DNA from: Pseudarthrobacter sp. NIBRBAC000502772
GTDB lineage: Bacteria > Actinomycetota > Actinomycetes > Actinomycetales > Micrococcaceae
DNA: 64,000 bases
Assembly: GCF_006517235.1 (NCBI RefSeq)
Contig: NZ_CP041188.1
Span: forward strand, 4,278,001 to 4,342,000
Direction of reading: 5' to 3'
Made by a program: the position numbers and the translations under genes. The notes under the pieces are model-generated. The model did no database searches and was not told where the DNA came from. It was given only the letters and a program-made list of their open reading frames with translations. Position 1 is the first letter of the stretch. Each line of letters opens with the position of its first letter. Positions 8,192 to 16,055 of this stretch are shown here, one piece after another.

Positions 8192-8706
8192 TGCAACTCA
8201 ACCAATATGTATCCGCCGTCCAGCACCAGCTGGGCGTTGCCGCCGAAGCCGGTGGTCCCGAGGCCCGGGAACTCAGCGACCGCCTCACTGCCGCGCTTGA
8301 CTCCACTGTCCGGCTCGTCCTCCTCGAGGCCCTCTCCGACGCCGCCAGCGAGATCACCCTCGAGCTGGCCCCGGCGTCGGTGGAGGTACGGCTCCGCGGC
8401 CGCGATCCGGAGTTTGTGGTCACCAGCCCGCCCGCCGCCAGCGACTTCGAAGCGGTGACGGAACGGTCCGGCCGGCCGGCCCGGCAGGCCCCGGAAGAGT
8501 TCGACGGCGCCAGCACCTCGCGCACGACGCTCCGCCTTCCCGATCACCTCAAGCAGCAGGTTGAAGAGGCCGCGGGCTTTGAAGGCCTGTCCGTGAACTC
8601 CTGGCTGATCCGGGCCGTCGCGGACGCCCTCAACGGGAGCCAAACCACGCACCGCACCATTCGCCGCGATCCCGGCGAGCAGAACTTCACAGGATGGGCA
8701 CGCTGA
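8191..8706 (+). CDS. Ribbon-helix-helix (HicB/Arc-like) DNA-binding protein
   Basis: In this 171-residue protein the last third (TTLRLPDHLKQQVEEAA through LSVNSWLIRAVADAL) is a ribbon-helix-helix domain like those of HicB-type antitoxins and Arc/CopG repressors. The N-terminal part is acidic and helical, with a beta-rich stretch (ITLELAPASVEVRLRG) that may sense or oligomerise. No toxin gene is adjacent. The gene is directly followed, with a 1-nt TGATG overlap, by a DUF4097 protein, so it is probably a transcriptional regulator of this pair rather than an antitoxin. The 30-bp palindrome over its start codon is the likely target. Confidence 0.75.
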   Translation: MQLNQYVSAVQHQLGVAAEAGGPEARELSDRLTAALDSTVRLVLLEALSDAASEITLELAPASVEVRLRGRDPEFVVTSPPAASDFEAVTERSGRPARQAPEEFDGASTSRTTLRLPDHLKQQVEEAAGFEGLSVNSWLIRAVADALNGSQTTHRTIRRDPGEQNFTGWAR

Positions 8707-9569
8707 TGAAAACCTTCGAGACCCCCCAGCCAATCGCCGTCGTGGTGGACGTGTCCGTCCGTGCCGACATTCTGATTGTGGCCGGCAACCGCACCGACAC
8801 CGTGGTCAACGTCCGGCCCCGCGAGGCAACCCGGGCCCTGGACATCAAGGCGGCGGAGCAGACCACCGTGGACTACACGGATGGACGCCTGCAGGTAAGG
8901 CTGCATCCGCAGCGCCGCCACACCTGGTTCAGCGACGGCGGCGCCGTGGACATCGCAGTTGAAGTGCCCATCGGCTGCAGCCTGGAGTTGAAGTCCGGAA
9001 TGGGCGATCTCCGCTGCGAGGGCGAATTCAGCTCCGCCGAACTGAAGACGGACATGGGCCACGTTCACGTCGATCACTCCACGGAGCTCCGGGTCCACAC
9101 GGGCATGGGCGACGTGACCGTGGAACGCGTCGCGGGGCGGGCTGAAATCAAGACCGGCTCGGGCAAGATCCGGATCCGGGAAATCGACGGTACCGCCAGC
9201 GTCAAGAACGGCAACGGCAGCACGTACATCGTGGATGCCGCCGGTGAACTCAAGGTCAGTGCCGCCAACGGGGACGTCTCCGTGGAACGCGCCGGCGACA
9301 CCACCACCATCAAGGCCTCCAACGGCGACATCACGGTCGGCGAGGTGGCCCGCGGAACCCTCACCCTCCAGACCGCGGCGGGTTCGTTGGCCATCGGCGT
9401 CCGCGAAGGCAGCGCCGCGTGGCTGGACCTCAGCACCAAGTACGGTCGCGTCCGCAACGGACTCGATGCCACCACCGGGCCGAGCGAGACGGACGCCAAA
9501 GTGGAGATCCGCGCCCGCAGCGCCTACGGCGACATCACCGTGCGGCGCTCCCCCGTTCCCACCCGGTAA
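8706..9569 (+). CDS. DUF4097 beta-strand repeat protein
   Basis: The 287-residue protein consists of repeated short beta strands with the pattern K-G-D-I-x-V/E (for example TGMGDVTVERV, GSGKIRIREI, SNGDITVGEV). This is the right-handed beta-solenoid type of DUF4097 adhesin-like domains. There is no signal peptide or membrane segment. The family occurs with bactofilin-like scaffolds and anti-sigma factors, but its activity is unknown. I chose the ATG at 8706, which overlaps the stop of the RHH gene (TGATG); an in-frame ATG at 8694 is possible. It is coupled to the RHH gene and probably under its control. Confidence 0.8.
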   Translation: MKTFETPQPIAVVVDVSVRADILIVAGNRTDTVVNVRPREATRALDIKAAEQTTVDYTDGRLQVRLHPQRRHTWFSDGGAVDIAVEVPIGCSLELKSGMGDLRCEGEFSSAELKTDMGHVHVDHSTELRVHTGMGDVTVERVAGRAEIKTGSGKIRIREIDGTASVKNGNGSTYIVDAAGELKVSAANGDVSVERAGDTTTIKASNGDITVGEVARGTLTLQTAAGSLAIGVREGSAAWLDLSTKYGRVRNGLDATTGPSETDAKVEIRARSAYGDITVRRSPVPTR

Positions 9570-9600
9570 ACCCCCACCAGGTCAGACCTCTGCAAAGGAA

Positions 9601-9663
9601 CAACGCGGGGTCACTTAACGCCCATGTTTCCCCTCGTATTGGGCAGTAAGTGACCCCGCGTTG
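9601..9663. repeat. Large intergenic palindrome after DUF4097
   Basis: CAACGCGGGGTCACTT (9601-9616) is perfectly complementary to AAGTGACCCCGCGTTG (9648-9663). The stem continues imperfectly with AACGCCC against GGGCAGT around a 17-nt loop. It lies 31 nt after the DUF4097 stop and 15 nt before the insertion sequence. It could end transcription from both sides but has no T-tract. The right arm closely resembles that of the palindrome at 41995-42050. Confidence 0.8.
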
Positions 9664-9852
9664 CTGTGGACTCCCGGGCCTAGCCTCGATTTTTCATGAT
9701 GGTCGGTGACCGTCGCGGATTTGTGCCAGCGGCCGATGCGTGGTTGTTTTCTGTTTTCGGGCAGGCTGGTGTGGCCTGTTGGTTCGCCTGGTTTGGCGCC
9801 GGTTCCACTTCCGGTGATGGGGCTGCTCGTCGGGACGGGATGAGTGCCCGGC

Positions 9853-11283
9853 TCAGCCGGTAGAAGGAACGAGCCCTTTGGTGAGGCGGGCGGTGTTCTC
9901 CAGGAGAAGTTTCAGGAGGTCTTTCTCCGGCGCTGATTCCGGGAGCAGGAGCTGGTTGCGGCGGGCGCGGGTGATGATTTTCCCTGCGGTCGCGAAGAGC
10001 CGGTAGCGCCAGCGTTTGATGTCCCAGGCCTTGGCCCGGTGTCCGTCCGGCAGGGCAGCGAGCTGGAGCCAGGACACGAGGTTGAAGGCCAGTGCGGCGA
10101 TGTTCGCCCAGGCCTGGTTCGCGGCGAAATCGAAGAACGGCAGCTTGCCCAGGCCGGTGTTTTTCAGGGTTTTGATCCGGTTCTCGCACCGGCCGCGGGC
10201 CCGGTGCCTGGCGTCGAGGAATGGTCCGTGCCAGCGTGGTGAGTTGGTCAGGAACGCGGTGATCCGGTGCCCGTCCGTGTCGAGCAGGGTCGGCTGCGCA
10301 CCGGGGTGCAGCGGCTCGGCGCGGAGGAACAGTTTCGTGCCGGGCGGGTAATCGGTGAGCGGGATGACGTCGGTGGCGTTGATGACCCACGCGTCCGTCC
10401 GGTCGTTTCCAGTCTGGTCTAGGGCCGGCTGCCAGTACTCTTTGTCGCTGATCCAGTCGATCATGTGTGCCTTGCCGAACGGGAGGGTATAGCTGGTGGA
10501 GAACTGCACGCCGAGGCTGTGGAGGTGCCAGAGGAACTTCCTCGAGGCCCCGGCGCTGTCGGTGCGGACCAGGACCTTCTCCCCGGCCAGGGCCCCGGTT
10601 CCGTCGTAGAAGCTCTGGGGCAGTTGGGTTGTGGCGGTGTGGAAGACCCGGATGTGGTCCTCGGCGCTGTTTGCTCCGGCGTTGCCGGGCCGGAGCACGG
10701 CGGCGAGGATTTCCCCGGCTCCGTTGCCGTTACCGTAATCGGCGCTGGCGATGAACGGGGCGAATCCGTAGCCGCCTTTGTAGGTTCCGGCGACGTTTTC
10801 CTTATCGGAGTGTGAGGTCACCAGGGTCGCGTCGATGTCGATGATGAGCGGGTCCGCGGCTGTTGCGGTCAGGGCCGGGTTCCGGTTCCCGGCGGCGTTC
10901 CAGGCGCGGGTGCGCAGTTCCTGGGTGAGGGTCTCGAATCCGTAGCTGAACAGTTCCGGGTTTGCCACGGTGCGTTCGAAGAACCGGGAGACGGTAGCGT
11001 TCGAGGGCAGCTGACCGAAGGCCCCGGGTGAGGAGCGCAGGATGTCCAGGTCCGATGCGTGTTCGCCTCCGGCGGCGAGCATCGCCGCGAGGGACCCCAC
11101 CAGCCGGCCGGGCCGGTGTTTCGCGCCGGAGGGAACGAACTGGCCGAGTCTGTCTTCGCACAGCCTGCCGAAACCCAGGGCGTCCATGAAGCCGGTGAGG
11201 ACCGAAACTCCGGCGTGGGAGATCAGCGACTGGCCGGTGAAACTGACCGGCAGGGACGGAAAAACAGCGGTAGACTTCTGCAT
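9853..11283 (-). CDS. IS1380 family transposase (DDE)
   Basis: The intact 476-residue transposase starts MQKSTAVFPSLPVSF. Acidic residues in DDE context are visible: IDIDATLV, VRTDSAGAS and GRCENRIKTLKN. It also has the IS1380-like segments AGGEHASDLDILR and WHLHSLGVQFSTSY. It would catalyse cut-and-paste movement of the surrounding element. I prefer the ATG at 11283, with GAGGGAG upstream; an in-frame ATG at 11325 gives 490 residues. No frameshift is seen, so the element may be active. An inverted repeat just upstream can fold the ribosome binding site into a stem. Confidence 0.9.
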   Translation of the reverse strand: MQKSTAVFPSLPVSFTGQSLISHAGVSVLTGFMDALGFGRLCEDRLGQFVPSGAKHRPGRLVGSLAAMLAAGGEHASDLDILRSSPGAFGQLPSNATVSRFFERTVANPELFSYGFETLTQELRTRAWNAAGNRNPALTATAADPLIIDIDATLVTSHSDKENVAGTYKGGYGFAPFIASADYGNGNGAGEILAAVLRPGNAGANSAEDHIRVFHTATTQLPQSFYDGTGALAGEKVLVRTDSAGASRKFLWHLHSLGVQFSTSYTLPFGKAHMIDWISDKEYWQPALDQTGNDRTDAWVINATDVIPLTDYPPGTKLFLRAEPLHPGAQPTLLDTDGHRITAFLTNSPRWHGPFLDARHRARGRCENRIKTLKNTGLGKLPFFDFAANQAWANIAALAFNLVSWLQLAALPDGHRAKAWDIKRWRYRLFATAGKIITRARRNQLLLPESAPEKDLLKLLLENTARLTKGLVPSTG

Positions 11284-11284
11284 C

Positions 11285-11356
11285 GAAAGGGTGCTCCCTC
11301 GCTCGGCAAATAACGGTCTCGACAACCACTATTTTCCCAGTTCAGAGCACCCTTTC
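11285..11356 (-). promoter_or_regulatory. Inverted repeat hiding the transposase RBS
   Basis: GAAAGGGTGCTC (11285-11296) and GAGCACCCTTTC (11345-11356) are perfect 12-bp complements. In mRNA entering from outside the element the proximal arm covers the bases immediately before the transposase ATG, including part of the GAGGGAG ribosome site. Transcripts starting inside the loop would escape. IS10 and IS50 use such stems to block read-through expression; use here is inferred. Confidence 0.5.
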
Positions 11357-11402
11357 CCTGATTAACACGCCAACCCCACGGACCCGCCATGAAAACCCCG
11401 GG

Positions 11403-12281
11403 CTAGGCAACCAGAAGTGCGGCGGCCTTCCTGCGGCGGGCCTTCGCCAGCCGGGTGCCGATCAGTCCCTGCCGGGGGCTGAACAGGTAGACGGCGGCGA
11501 ACACCACACCCTGTGTGAGCACCACCATGGCGCCCGAAGCCGTGTCCAGGTAGTAGCTGAAGTAGATGCCGGCGATGGAGCACACCGCTGAAATCACCGG
11601 TGCGATGACCAGCATCCGGTTGAAGCGGTCCGTGAGCAGGTAGGCGGTGGCACCGGGGATGATGAGCATGGCCACCACCAGCACCACACCCACAGTCTGC
11701 AGCGCCACCACCGACGTCAGCGCCAGCAGCCCCATAAGCAGCGCCCCCAACCGTTTCGGGGAGAGCCCGATCGCGTGGGCGTGAGTGGGATCGAACGCGT
11801 AGAGGGTCAGGTCGCAGCGCTTCAGGATCAGGATGACGAAGGCGACGACGCCGAGCACCAGCACCTGGACCAGGTCAGGGATGCTGACGCCCAGGAGGTT
11901 GCCGAAGATGATGTGGTTCAGGTCAGTCTGGCTGGGCGTGACGGAGATCAGCACCAGGCCCAAGGCAAACAGCGAGGTGAACACAATGCCGATGGCGGCG
12001 TCCTCCTTTACGCGGCTGGTGTTGCGGACGACGCCGATCAGGGTCACCGCGATCAGCGCGAACACCAGGGCGCCGAGCGCAAACGGGGCGCCCACAATGT
12101 AGGCCAGCACAACGCCGGGCAGCACGGCGTGCGAGACGGCGTCGCCCATCAGGGACCAGCCGATCAGCACCAGCCAGCAGCTGAGGACGGCACAGACGAC
12201 GGCGGCGAGCGCGGTGGTGACGATGGCGCGGACCATAAAGTCGTAGCTGAGCGGTTCGAGCAGAAAGTCGAAGATTTCCAC
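11403..12281 (-). CDS. Manganese/metal ABC transporter permease (ABC-3 type)
   Basis: The 292-residue polytopic protein has 8-9 hydrophobic segments and the ABC-3 signature region GDAVSHAVLPGVVLAYI near residue 50. It forms the membrane channel of a divalent-metal importer with the ATPase and binding protein encoded upstream on the same strand. The start is GTG at 12281, 3 nt after the ATPase stop. The TAG stop (11403-11405) is part of the IS1380 right end, so the native last codons may have been replaced. The C-terminus KARRRKAAALLVA is basic and probably dispensable. The ligand residues in the binding protein favour manganese. Confidence 0.88.
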   Translation of the reverse strand: MEIFDFLLEPLSYDFMVRAIVTTALAAVVCAVLSCWLVLIGWSLMGDAVSHAVLPGVVLAYIVGAPFALGALVFALIAVTLIGVVRNTSRVKEDAAIGIVFTSLFALGLVLISVTPSQTDLNHIIFGNLLGVSIPDLVQVLVLGVVAFVILILKRCDLTLYAFDPTHAHAIGLSPKRLGALLMGLLALTSVVALQTVGVVLVVAMLIIPGATAYLLTDRFNRMLVIAPVISAVCSIAGIYFSYYLDTASGAMVVLTQGVVFAAVYLFSPRQGLIGTRLAKARRRKAAALLVA

Positions 12282-12284
12282 GGG

Positions 12285-13106
12285 TCAGCCCCTGCTCTTG
12301 GTGGTGGCGGAGGCGCCGGCGGCTGCGGGGTGGACGACGACGGCCGTGGCGGCGGGGTGGGGAGGTTCCGGAAGGTCGCGGTTCAGCACATCCAGGCCGA
12401 ACGCCATGGCGAGGTTCTCCGGCTGGAGCACCAGTTCCGGGGCGCCGTGCATCAGGACCCGGCGCATAAGGAGCACGGCTTCGTCGCACAGGTTGGGCAG
12501 CGCGTGCAGATCGTGGGTGGAGATCAGTATGGTGCAGCCGTCTGAGGCGAGCTCGCGCAGCAGCCTGGTGATGGTGGCCTCGGAGCGCTTGTCCACACCG
12601 GCGAACGGTTCGTCCAGGAGCATCATGGTGGCACCCTGGGCAATGCCGCGGGCCACAAAGGCGCGCTTCTTCTGCCCGCCGGACAGCTGCCCGATCTGCC
12701 GGTCCGCGTACTCGCTCAGTTCCACGCGGTCCAGCGCCAGATCGACGGCGGCACGGTCGGCCTTGGAGGGCCGCCGGGTGAAGCCCTGGTGCCCGTAGCG
12801 TCCCATCATCACCACATCGCGGACGGACAGCGGGAACTGCCAGTCCACATCCTCGCTCTGCGGCACGTAGCCGATCCCGCCCTCCTTGCGCGCCTTGGTA
12901 GGTGACTGTCCGCCGATCAGCACGCGGCCGGCGTCGGGCTTGATCATTCCCATGATCACCTTGAACAGGGTGGATTTCCCGGACCCGTTCATGCCGATCA
13001 GGCCGCAGATCCGGGCGGCGTCCACGGTGAGCGAGGCGGAATCGAGCGCCAGGACCTCGCCGTAGTGGACGGTGACGTTTTCAACGAGGATGGCGGGGGA
13101 GCTCAT
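12285..13106 (-). CDS. Manganese/metal ABC transporter ATP-binding protein
   Basis: This is a 273-residue cytoplasmic ABC ATPase. It has Walker A GMNGSGKST near residue 39, a Q-loop in VPQSEDVDW, signature LSGGQKKR and Walker B MMLLDEPFAGVD, followed by the switch His in ISTHDLH. It powers the importer with the neighbouring permease and binding protein. Its ATG overlaps the stop of the binding-protein gene by 1 nt (TAATG). The C-terminal 40 residues are Ala/Pro/His-rich (EPPHPAATAVVVHPAAAG), an extension beyond the core domain. Confidence 0.92.
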   Translation of the reverse strand: MSSPAILVENVTVHYGEVLALDSASLTVDAARICGLIGMNGSGKSTLFKVIMGMIKPDAGRVLIGGQSPTKARKEGGIGYVPQSEDVDWQFPLSVRDVVMMGRYGHQGFTRRPSKADRAAVDLALDRVELSEYADRQIGQLSGGQKKRAFVARGIAQGATMMLLDEPFAGVDKRSEATITRLLRELASDGCTILISTHDLHALPNLCDEAVLLMRRVLMHGAPELVLQPENLAMAFGLDVLNRDLPEPPHPAATAVVVHPAAAGASATTKSRG

Positions 13107-14104
13107 TACTTCGCCCCTGCTGCGGAGCCGGTGGAGCTGCCGGCCAGGGCCTTGGTGATGACATCGGCGTCGTGCCTGATCAGATCCAGGTAAGTGGGGA
13201 CGGGCCCGTCGGCTTCGGACAGCGAATCCACATAAAGTGTGCCGCCGAACTTCGCGCCGGTGGCGCCCACCACCTGCTGCATGGGCGCATCGGACACCGT
13301 GGATTCACAGAACACGGCAGGAACCTGGTTGGCCTTGACGTACTCGATGGCACGGGTGATCTGTTGCGGCGTGGCCTGCTGTTCGGCGTTGACGGCCCAG
13401 ATGTAGACCTCTTTGAGCCCGGCATCACGGGCCAGGTAGGAGAAGGCGCCTTCGCAGGTCACCAGGGCGCGCTGGTTCTCCGGGAGGCCTGCGAGGCTTG
13501 CTTTCATCTCGTCCTGCACACCCTGCAGTTCAGCCTTGTAGGCGTCACCGTTGGCTTGGAATACCGCGGCGTTGTCCGGGTCAAGCTTGCTGAACGCGGT
13601 CACCATGTTATCCACATAGATCTGCACGTTCACGGGTGACATCCACGCATGCGGGTTCGGTTTGCCCTGGTAGGAGTCCTCGCTGATGGACATGACCTCC
13701 ACACCGTCGCTGACCACGGCGTGCGGCACGTCCAGGCCCTCCACGAACTGCCCGAACCAGGCCTCGAGGTTCAGGCCGTTGTCCAGGATGAGGTCCGCCT
13801 TGGCTGCCTTGCGGATGTCGCCGGGGGTGGGTTCGTAGCCGTGGATTTCGGCGCCCGCCTTGGTGATGGACTCCACGGTGAGCTTGTCCCCCGCAACGTT
13901 CCGGGCGACGTCGGCGAGCACCGTGAAGGTGGTCAGGACCACGGGCTTGTCACTGTCACTGTTGCCCGACGCGTCACCCCCACACGCGGTAACGGAGAGG
14001 GAAAGGAGGACGACGGCGGCGGCGCTGGCAGCGCGGAACGCCGCCGTTCCCCGGGCGAGGGTTCGGGCGGCGACTTTGGCGCGCCGAAACAAAAATTTAG
14101 GCAT
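13106..14104 (-). CDS. Manganese-type metal ABC transporter substrate-binding lipoprotein
   Basis: In this 332-residue cluster-A1 binding protein a basic N-terminus and hydrophobic stretch end in the lipobox VTAC, so it should be anchored outside the membrane. Metal ligands are seen in HGYEPTP and NPHAWMSP. The third ligand position reads CEGAFSY. A Glu there is typical of manganese-binding members such as PsaA and MntC, while zinc-binding ZnuA has His. There is no His-rich loop, which also argues against zinc. The ATG at 14104 and one at 14113 (MFGMPKF) are both possible. It heads the three-gene operon and is divergent from the CPBP gene across about 60 bp. Confidence 0.88.
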   Translation of the reverse strand: MPKFLFRRAKVAARTLARGTAAFRAASAAAVVLLSLSVTACGGDASGNSDSDKPVVLTTFTVLADVARNVAGDKLTVESITKAGAEIHGYEPTPGDIRKAAKADLILDNGLNLEAWFGQFVEGLDVPHAVVSDGVEVMSISEDSYQGKPNPHAWMSPVNVQIYVDNMVTAFSKLDPDNAAVFQANGDAYKAELQGVQDEMKASLAGLPENQRALVTCEGAFSYLARDAGLKEVYIWAVNAEQQATPQQITRAIEYVKANQVPAVFCESTVSDAPMQQVVGATGAKFGGTLYVDSLSEADGPVPTYLDLIRHDADVITKALAGSSTGSAAGAK

Positions 14105-14161
14105 ACCGAACATTCTACGCGACGCCCATCCGGCCCCGCAATGTGACGCCCACCGTGGAGC

Positions 14162-14167
14162 TAGGCT
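14162..14167 (+). promoter_or_regulatory. Candidate leaderless -10 element (TAGGCT)
   Basis: TAGGCT ends 6 nt before the ATG at 14174 and no ribosome binding site is visible, so the CPBP protease mRNA is probably leaderless. The divergent metal-transporter promoter must share this short interval. Confidence 0.35.
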
Positions 14168-14173
14168 GAAGAC

Positions 14174-14935
14174 ATGGCCACCACACACCGGAATCCACCC
14201 GCGCCGCAGCCCGAGCTGTACCGGTTTTCCGCCCTTGATTTCACCGCCGTTGGCCTCTATGTGGCCGCGGCCGGGCTCTTCGCCGTGGCAGGGGAACTGC
14301 TGGTCCCGTTCATAAGCCAGCTTGCCCCCAGCCCGGCCGCGGCATCGTACGCCGTGAACCTCATCTTCTATGGCTCGATCGGGATCCTGGCGCTGGCCGC
14401 CGCCCGCCGGGTGGTGGCCCGGGACCTGCGCGTGCTGGCCATCCGTCCGTGGTTCACCCTGCTGATGGTGCCCGCGGCGGTGGTGGCCATGATGATCCTC
14501 ACGGCCGTGGTGGTGTCGGCCGGCGGCGGAGTGGAGACGTCGGCAAACCAAGCCGGGCTGCAGGCGCTGATGCAACAGGTCCCTGCCTGGCTGATGGTGC
14601 CGGTCCTGGTGGTGGTGGGCCCGTTTGTGGAGGAGTACATCTTCCGGCACCTGCTGATCGGCAAGCTCAGCCGCCGGCTCAACATCTGGCTGTGCTGTGC
14701 CCTCTCTGTGGTCCTCTTTGCCGGCATCCATATCGCAGGCCAGGAAGCCATCACGCTCAGTGCCTTGCTCCCCTATCTGGCCATGGGAGGCACGCTGGTG
14801 TTTGTCTACGTGTGGACCGGGAAGAACCTGATGTTCTCCTACTTTGTGCACGCGGCGAAGAACCTGCTGGCGGTCATCTTCATCTACGCCATCCCGCCCG
14901 AGCTATTTGAGCAGTTGCAGCAGGTCCAGCCCTGA
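14174..14935 (+). CDS. CPBP family intramembrane glutamic endopeptidase
   Basis: The 253-residue membrane protein has about 7-8 hydrophobic segments. The CPBP (Rce1-like) motifs are present in order: VEEYIFRH, the EExxxR site; LFAGIH, the second motif; and YFVHAAKN with the distal His and Asn. The family cleaves substrates within the membrane or acts in bacteriocin immunity; the substrate here is unknown. It stands alone, divergent from the manganese transporter and 62 nt ahead of menB. Confidence 0.88.
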   Translation: MATTHRNPPAPQPELYRFSALDFTAVGLYVAAAGLFAVAGELLVPFISQLAPSPAAASYAVNLIFYGSIGILALAAARRVVARDLRVLAIRPWFTLLMVPAAVVAMMILTAVVVSAGGGVETSANQAGLQALMQQVPAWLMVPVLVVVGPFVEEYIFRHLLIGKLSRRLNIWLCCALSVVLFAGIHIAGQEAITLSALLPYLAMGGTLVFVYVWTGKNLMFSYFVHAAKNLLAVIFIYAIPPELFEQLQQVQP

Positions 14936-14985
14936 CAGCTGCCGTTCCCGAGGGCGACGAGTTCTGCATCAGCTGACCCGATTAC

Positions 14986-14991
14986 TAGACT
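14986..14991 (+). promoter_or_regulatory. Candidate leaderless -10 element for menB (TAGACT)
   Basis: TAGACT ends 6 nt before the GTG at 14998. TTCTGC lies 18 nt upstream as a weak -35. No Shine-Dalgarno sequence precedes the GTG. Confidence 0.35.
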
Positions 14992-14997
14992 TGTCCG

Positions 14998-15981
14998 GTG
15001 AGCAACCAACTTCCCGCCAAGGTGTCCGACGTCTTTGACCCCACCCGCTGGCGCACCGTGTCCGGTTTCGACGACTTCCAGGACATGACGTACCACCGGC
15101 AGGTAGAGCGTGTTTCGACGGGCTCAACAACCGGAACGGGCTCAACAACCGGAACGGAAACCAGGGACCTGCCCACCGTCCGCATCGCCTTCAACCGCCC
15201 GGAAGTCCGCAACGCCTTCCGCCCCGGCACCGTGGACGAGCTCTACCGCGCCCTGGACCACGCCCGCATGACCCCGGACGTCGCCACGGTCCTGCTCACC
15301 GGCAACGGCCCCTCCCCCAAGGACGGCGGCCACAGCTTCTGCTCCGGCGGGGACCAGCGCATCCGCGGCCGTGACGGGTACCGCTATGCCGACGGCGAGA
15401 CCACGGAAACCATCGATCCCGCCCGCGCCGGACGGCTCCACATCCTCGAGGTCCAGCGGCTCATGCGGACCATGCCCAAGGTGGTCATCGCCGTGGTGAA
15501 CGGCTGGGCTGCCGGCGGCGGGCACTCCCTGCACGTGGTCTCGGACCTCACCATCGCCTCCCGCCAGCACGGCAAGTTCAAGCAGACGGACGCCACGGTG
15601 GGAAGTTTCGACGCCGGGTACGGCTCGGCGCTGCTGGCCCGCCAGATCGGCCAGAAGTCCGCCCGCGAGATCTTCTTCCTGGCCCGCGAATATTCCGCCG
15701 AGGACATGGTCCGGATGGGCGCCGTGAACGAGGCCGTGGACCACGAGCGCCTCGAAGAGGTGGCCCTGGAATACGCCGCGGACATCGCCCGGCAGTCACC
15801 GCAGGCCATCCGGATGCTGAAATTCGCGTTCAACCTTGCCGACGACGGCCTGGCCGGCCAGCAGGTCTTCGCCGGCGAAGCCACCCGCCTGGCCTACATG
15901 ACGGACGAGGCGGTGGAAGGAAAGGAAGCCTTCCTGGAGAAACGCGACCCGGACTGGTCCCGCTTCCCGCACTACTTCTAG
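14998..15981 (+). CDS. menB: 1,4-dihydroxy-2-naphthoyl-CoA synthase
   Basis: The 327-residue crotonase-fold enzyme of menaquinone synthesis closes the second ring of o-succinylbenzoyl-CoA. MenB hallmarks are seen: FNRPEVRNAFRPGTVDELYRALDHAR, split here as FNRPEVRNAF then RPGTVDEL; SGGDQRIRGRDGY; VNGWAAGGGHSLHVVSDLT; and DATVGSFDAGYGSALLARQ. Residues about 42-53 are an unusual tandem GSTTGT-GSTTGT insert encoded by two exact 18-bp repeats, placed between the N-terminal arm and the first core strand. The rest of the protein is intact. It is followed by menE (74 nt) and menA. Confidence 0.95.
   Translation: MSNQLPAKVSDVFDPTRWRTVSGFDDFQDMTYHRQVERVSTGSTTGTGSTTGTETRDLPTVRIAFNRPEVRNAFRPGTVDELYRALDHARMTPDVATVLLTGNGPSPKDGGHSFCSGGDQRIRGRDGYRYADGETTETIDPARAGRLHILEVQRLMRTMPKVVIAVVNGWAAGGGHSLHVVSDLTIASRQHGKFKQTDATVGSFDAGYGSALLARQIGQKSAREIFFLAREYSAEDMVRMGAVNEAVDHERLEEVALEYAADIARQSPQAIRMLKFAFNLADDGLAGQQVFAGEATRLAYMTDEAVEGKEAFLEKRDPDWSRFPHYF
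15121..15156 (+). repeat. Two exact 18-bp repeats inside menB
   Basis: GGCTCAACAACCGGAACG occurs at 15121-15138 and again at 15139-15156, in frame. With the preceding GTTTCGAC it resembles a fragment of the GTTTCGACAnGCTCAACCACC-like dispersed repeats that I recall from Arthrobacter intergenic DNA. The resemblance is from memory. Confidence 0.8.
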
Positions 15982-16055
15982 GCACCACGTCTAGGCACAA
16001 ACTTCCAAGCCGGCCGGCCTCCAGGCCCCGGCTGACTTCAAAGGCAGGACGGCAC

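Larger units (their letters stand above)
9679..11407 (-). mobile_element. IS1380-type insertion sequence
   Basis: The ends are imperfect terminal inverted repeats. The left end starts CCTAGCC, then TCGATTTTTCATGATGG. The right end read inward is CCTAGCC, then CGGGGTTTTCATGGCGGG. The first 7 bases and most of the next 15 agree. The element is about 1.73 kb and holds one intact transposase gene. I could not identify an unambiguous target-site duplication. The right end contains the stop codon of the adjacent metal-transporter permease, so the element sits exactly at that gene's 3' end. The family is assigned from the transposase. Confidence 0.8.

Noticed and set aside
8191..8706. HicB antitoxin of a toxin-antitoxin pair
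   Set aside because: The RHH domain fits, but no HicA-like or other toxin gene is adjacent; the coupled partner is a DUF4097 protein.
11403..14104. Zinc (ZnuABC) transporter
   Set aside because: The Glu ligand and missing His-rich loop favour manganese, and no Zur-like site was recognised.
14105..14851. Histidine-rich N-terminal extension of the metal-binding lipoprotein
   Set aside because: It is antisense to the CPBP protease gene; the lipoprotein signal peptide begins at 14104 or 14113.
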